Positions 62,480-64,000 of a stretch of DNA of 64,000 nucleotides are shown here, piece by piece (positions within the stretch are counted from its first letter, which is position 1; every line of letters starts with the position of its first letter). Location of the stretch: contig NZ_JAERJD010000004.1 of the NCBI RefSeq assembly GCF_018257795.1, positions 248,001 to 312,000 of the forward strand, given 5' to 3'. The position numbers and the translations under genes are program-made. This DNA comes from Citrobacter sp. JGM124. GTDB taxonomy: Bacteria > Pseudomonadota > Gammaproteobacteria > Enterobacterales > Enterobacteriaceae. The notes below the pieces were generated by a model, which was given only the letters and a program-made list of their open reading frames with translations, was not told where the DNA came from and ran no database searches.

Positions 62480-62622
62480 TTTTGGGTTTTTAGGGCGTTG
62501 GCGATTTCAGTAATTGGTTGATTTGTGTGAAAGTAAATAACCGTAAATGGCTGGCACCGATCGCTCCTCGTCTTTACAATCAAGCAACTGGCACCACTCA
62601 CCGTCTTAGTAAGGAACTGTTC

Positions 62623-63195
62623 ATGCTCAAATCCACATTGGCGGCTGTTGCAGCTGTATTTGCACTTTCCACACTTTCGCCCGCCGCGCTTGCTGCGAAA
62701 GGTGATCCGCACGTATTGTTGGCCACCTCAGAGGGGAATATTGAGCTGGAACTAAACAGCCAAAAAGCGCCAATATCCGTCAAAAATTTTGTTGATTACG
62801 TCAACAGTGGTTTTTATAACAACACGTCATTTCACCGCGTGATTCCTGGATTTATGATTCAGGGTGGTGGGTTTACTCAGGATATGAACCAGAAACAGCC
62901 TAACCCACCGATTAAAAATGAAGCCGATAACGGACTGCGCAATACGCGTGGCACTATTTCTATGGCCCGTACCGCTGACAAAGATAGCGCAACCAGCCAG
63001 TTCTTTATCAACGTTGCTGACAATGCTTTCCTTGATCATGGCCAGAGAGATTTCGGCTATGCAGTTTTTGGTAAGGTGATTAAAGGAATGGATGTTGCCG
63101 AAAAAATTTCCCAGGTTCCGACGCATGATGTAGGTCCTTATCAGAATGTTCCGTCAAAACCTGTCATTATTATTTCCGCAAAACTCCTGCCTTAA
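62623..63195 (+). CDS. ppiA: PpiA, periplasmic cyclophilin peptidyl-prolyl isomerase
   Basis: Catalyses proline cis-trans isomerisation in the periplasm. 190 residues as in E. coli. Signal peptide 1-24 (ending PAALA), then a cyclophilin fold with [31 protein letters not shown] and [11 protein letters not shown] longer frame from 62518 is rejected; ATG 62623 has aaggaa upstream and starts the signal peptide. Confidence 0.97.
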   Translation: MLKSTLAAVAAVFALSTLSPAALAAKGDPHVLLATSEGNIELELNSQKAPISVKNFVDYVNSGFYNNTSFHRVIPGFMIQGGGFTQDMNQKQPNPPIKNEADNGLRNTRGTISMARTADKDSATSQFFINVADNAFLDHGQRDFGYAVFGKVIKGMDVAEKISQVPTHDVGPYQNVPSKPVIIISAKLLP

Positions 63196-63383
63196 TTCCC
63201 GTCAGATTGCGCAGAAATGATATCTGCGTAGTCTGCTTATTCATATCGTAGCAATTCTATTTTATTTATATTAATCAATCGATTGTTGTTTTAATTATGG
63301 TGGAGGTTTCCAGCGTAAATTGATAGTTATCGCATCGCTATAGGGCTATACCATGGACTCGGAACATCATGAGGTAACAGTCC

Positions 63384-64000
63384 ATGCCATTAGAAAGAGT
63401 CGAAGGAAGCACGATCCCTGTAGTGAATGAAGTAACGACAAGTACTCGCCTTACCCCCCAGCAAGAAGGTGCAATAAAACAGAGTGTGATGCTGTGTGAA
63501 CTCCATAAAGTTCGTCAGGCAGACAGCCGTACTGAACGGGCAGTCAACACACTGATTCCTATGGATTACAACACGTACCGGGCAGTAAAGACCTTCAGTT
63601 CAAGGGTGCGTTTTATTGTTATGCACTACACCGCTGCTAATTTCAAAACATCAGTAGAGTCATTAACCCGGGGTCAGGTCAGCGCACACTATCTGGTTCC
63701 TGATCCTGAAGACCCGTCATACAAGGCATTGGGTCATAGTGAGCTTAAAATTTTCAACCTTGTTGATGAAAAAGAGCGAGCCTGGCATGCCGGTGTCAGT
63801 TCCTGGCGCGGGCGCAACAATCTTAATGATACTTCTATCGGAATAGAAATCGTAAATCAGGCTCGTGATGACGGGCACGGAAATTTCACATTTCCTCCTT
63901 TCAGCCCTGAGCAAATATCTGCTGTGAAGGCGTTGAGCACGAATATTATTCAGCGTTACCCCGATATCACACCGATTAACATTATTGGGCATTCAGATAT
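63384..64000 (+). CDS. AmpDh3-like N-acetylmuramoyl-L-alanine amidase (3' end cut by window)
   Basis: Amidase_2-family zinc hydrolase expected to cut the bond between MurNAc and the peptide stem. 205 residues are visible; the frame is open at the window end. Zinc or catalytic residues: His81 (VMHYTA), His135 (WHAGVS), Glu155 (SIGIEIVN) and His203 (IIGHSD). From residue 61 (DYNTYR) the sequence resembles Pseudomonas AmpDh3 (as I recall it) much more than AmpD. There is no signal peptide or lipobox, unlike AmiD; residues 1-60 are an extra N-terminal segment. Ribosome site gaggt 9 nt before the ATG. It is not at this position in E. coli (fic/yhfG follow ppiA there). AmpDh3 is a type VI secretion effector, so a similar role is possible. 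Confidence 0.88.
   Translation, partial: MPLERVEGSTIPVVNEVTTSTRLTPQQEGAIKQSVMLCELHKVRQADSRTERAVNTLIPMDYNTYRAVKTFSSRVRFIVMHYTAANFKTSVESLTRGQVSAHYLVPDPEDPSYKALGHSELKIFNLVDEKERAWHAGVSSWRGRNNLNDTSIGIEIVNQARDDGHGNFTFPPFSPEQISAVKALSTNIIQRYPDITPINIIGHSD

Noticed and set aside
62407-62712. 101-codon minus-strand frame covering the ppiA promoter and signal peptide
   Set aside because: Antisense to the secure PpiA start and regulatory gap; no family features.

Overview
The window is almost entirely enterobacterial core chromosome. Gene content, order and protein sequence follow the 75-77 min region of Escherichia coli K-12 (read in the opposite map direction), from the end of the liv operon to ppiA. 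Many proteins have exactly the E. coli length (for example UgpA, GlgB, GlgP, OmpR, AroK, CysG, TsgA), but sequence divergence is clear in others (Dam, the Hof proteins, BioH, GntX). Several E. coli neighbours are also missing. This points to a member of the Enterobacteriaceae, or a close Enterobacterales relative, outside Escherichia/Salmonella. I cannot name the genus from the sequence alone.

Layout. 1-1475: the end of the branched-chain amino acid transporter (livG, cut by the window edge, and livF). 1765-6782: the Pho-controlled glycerol-3-phosphate uptake operon ugpBAECQ. 6819-11843: small conserved genes (yhhA, yhhY, the Fur-controlled sRNA gene ryhB, yhhW, gntR, gntK, a DUF1471 protein, yhgN). 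12140-23118: asd and the glycogen operon glgBXCAP. 23158-26951: the glp locus, glpEGR divergent from glpD. 27037-33260: nfuA, gntX and bioH, then the acid-stress chaperones hdeB and hdeA, then feoABC. 33738-40672: tex/yhgF, greB, ompR-envZ, pckA. 40958-48824: hslO, hslR, yrfG, igaA, nudE, mrcA. 48967-58933: hofMNOPQ, aroK, aroB, damX, dam, rpe, gph, trpS. 58999-63195: cysG, tsgA, ppiA. 63384 to the end: an incomplete N-acetylmuramoyl-L-alanine amidase that is not part of the E. coli backbone.

Functional themes are carbon storage (glg), glycerol phosphate uptake and use (ugp, glp), iron (feo, ryhB, both with Fur boxes), envelope stress and osmosensing (ompR-envZ, igaA, mrcA, hdeAB), redox and heat protection (hslO, hslR, nfuA), and the aroK-aroB-damX-dam-rpe-gph-trpS gene train.

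What departs from the E. coli layout: ggt, yhhX, gntU and nirBDC are missing from their usual positions. hdeAB sits between bioH and feoC instead of in an acid-fitness island. A DUF1471 gene with a perfect CRP site occupies the gntU position. GlpG has Gln instead of the conserved oxyanion-hole His150. Two copies of a roughly 100-bp palindromic intergenic repeat are present. The right edge begins an accessory segment with an AmpDh3-like cell-wall amidase that lacks a signal peptide, a type associated with type VI secretion. I see no insertion sequence, prophage, CRISPR array, rRNA or tRNA gene.
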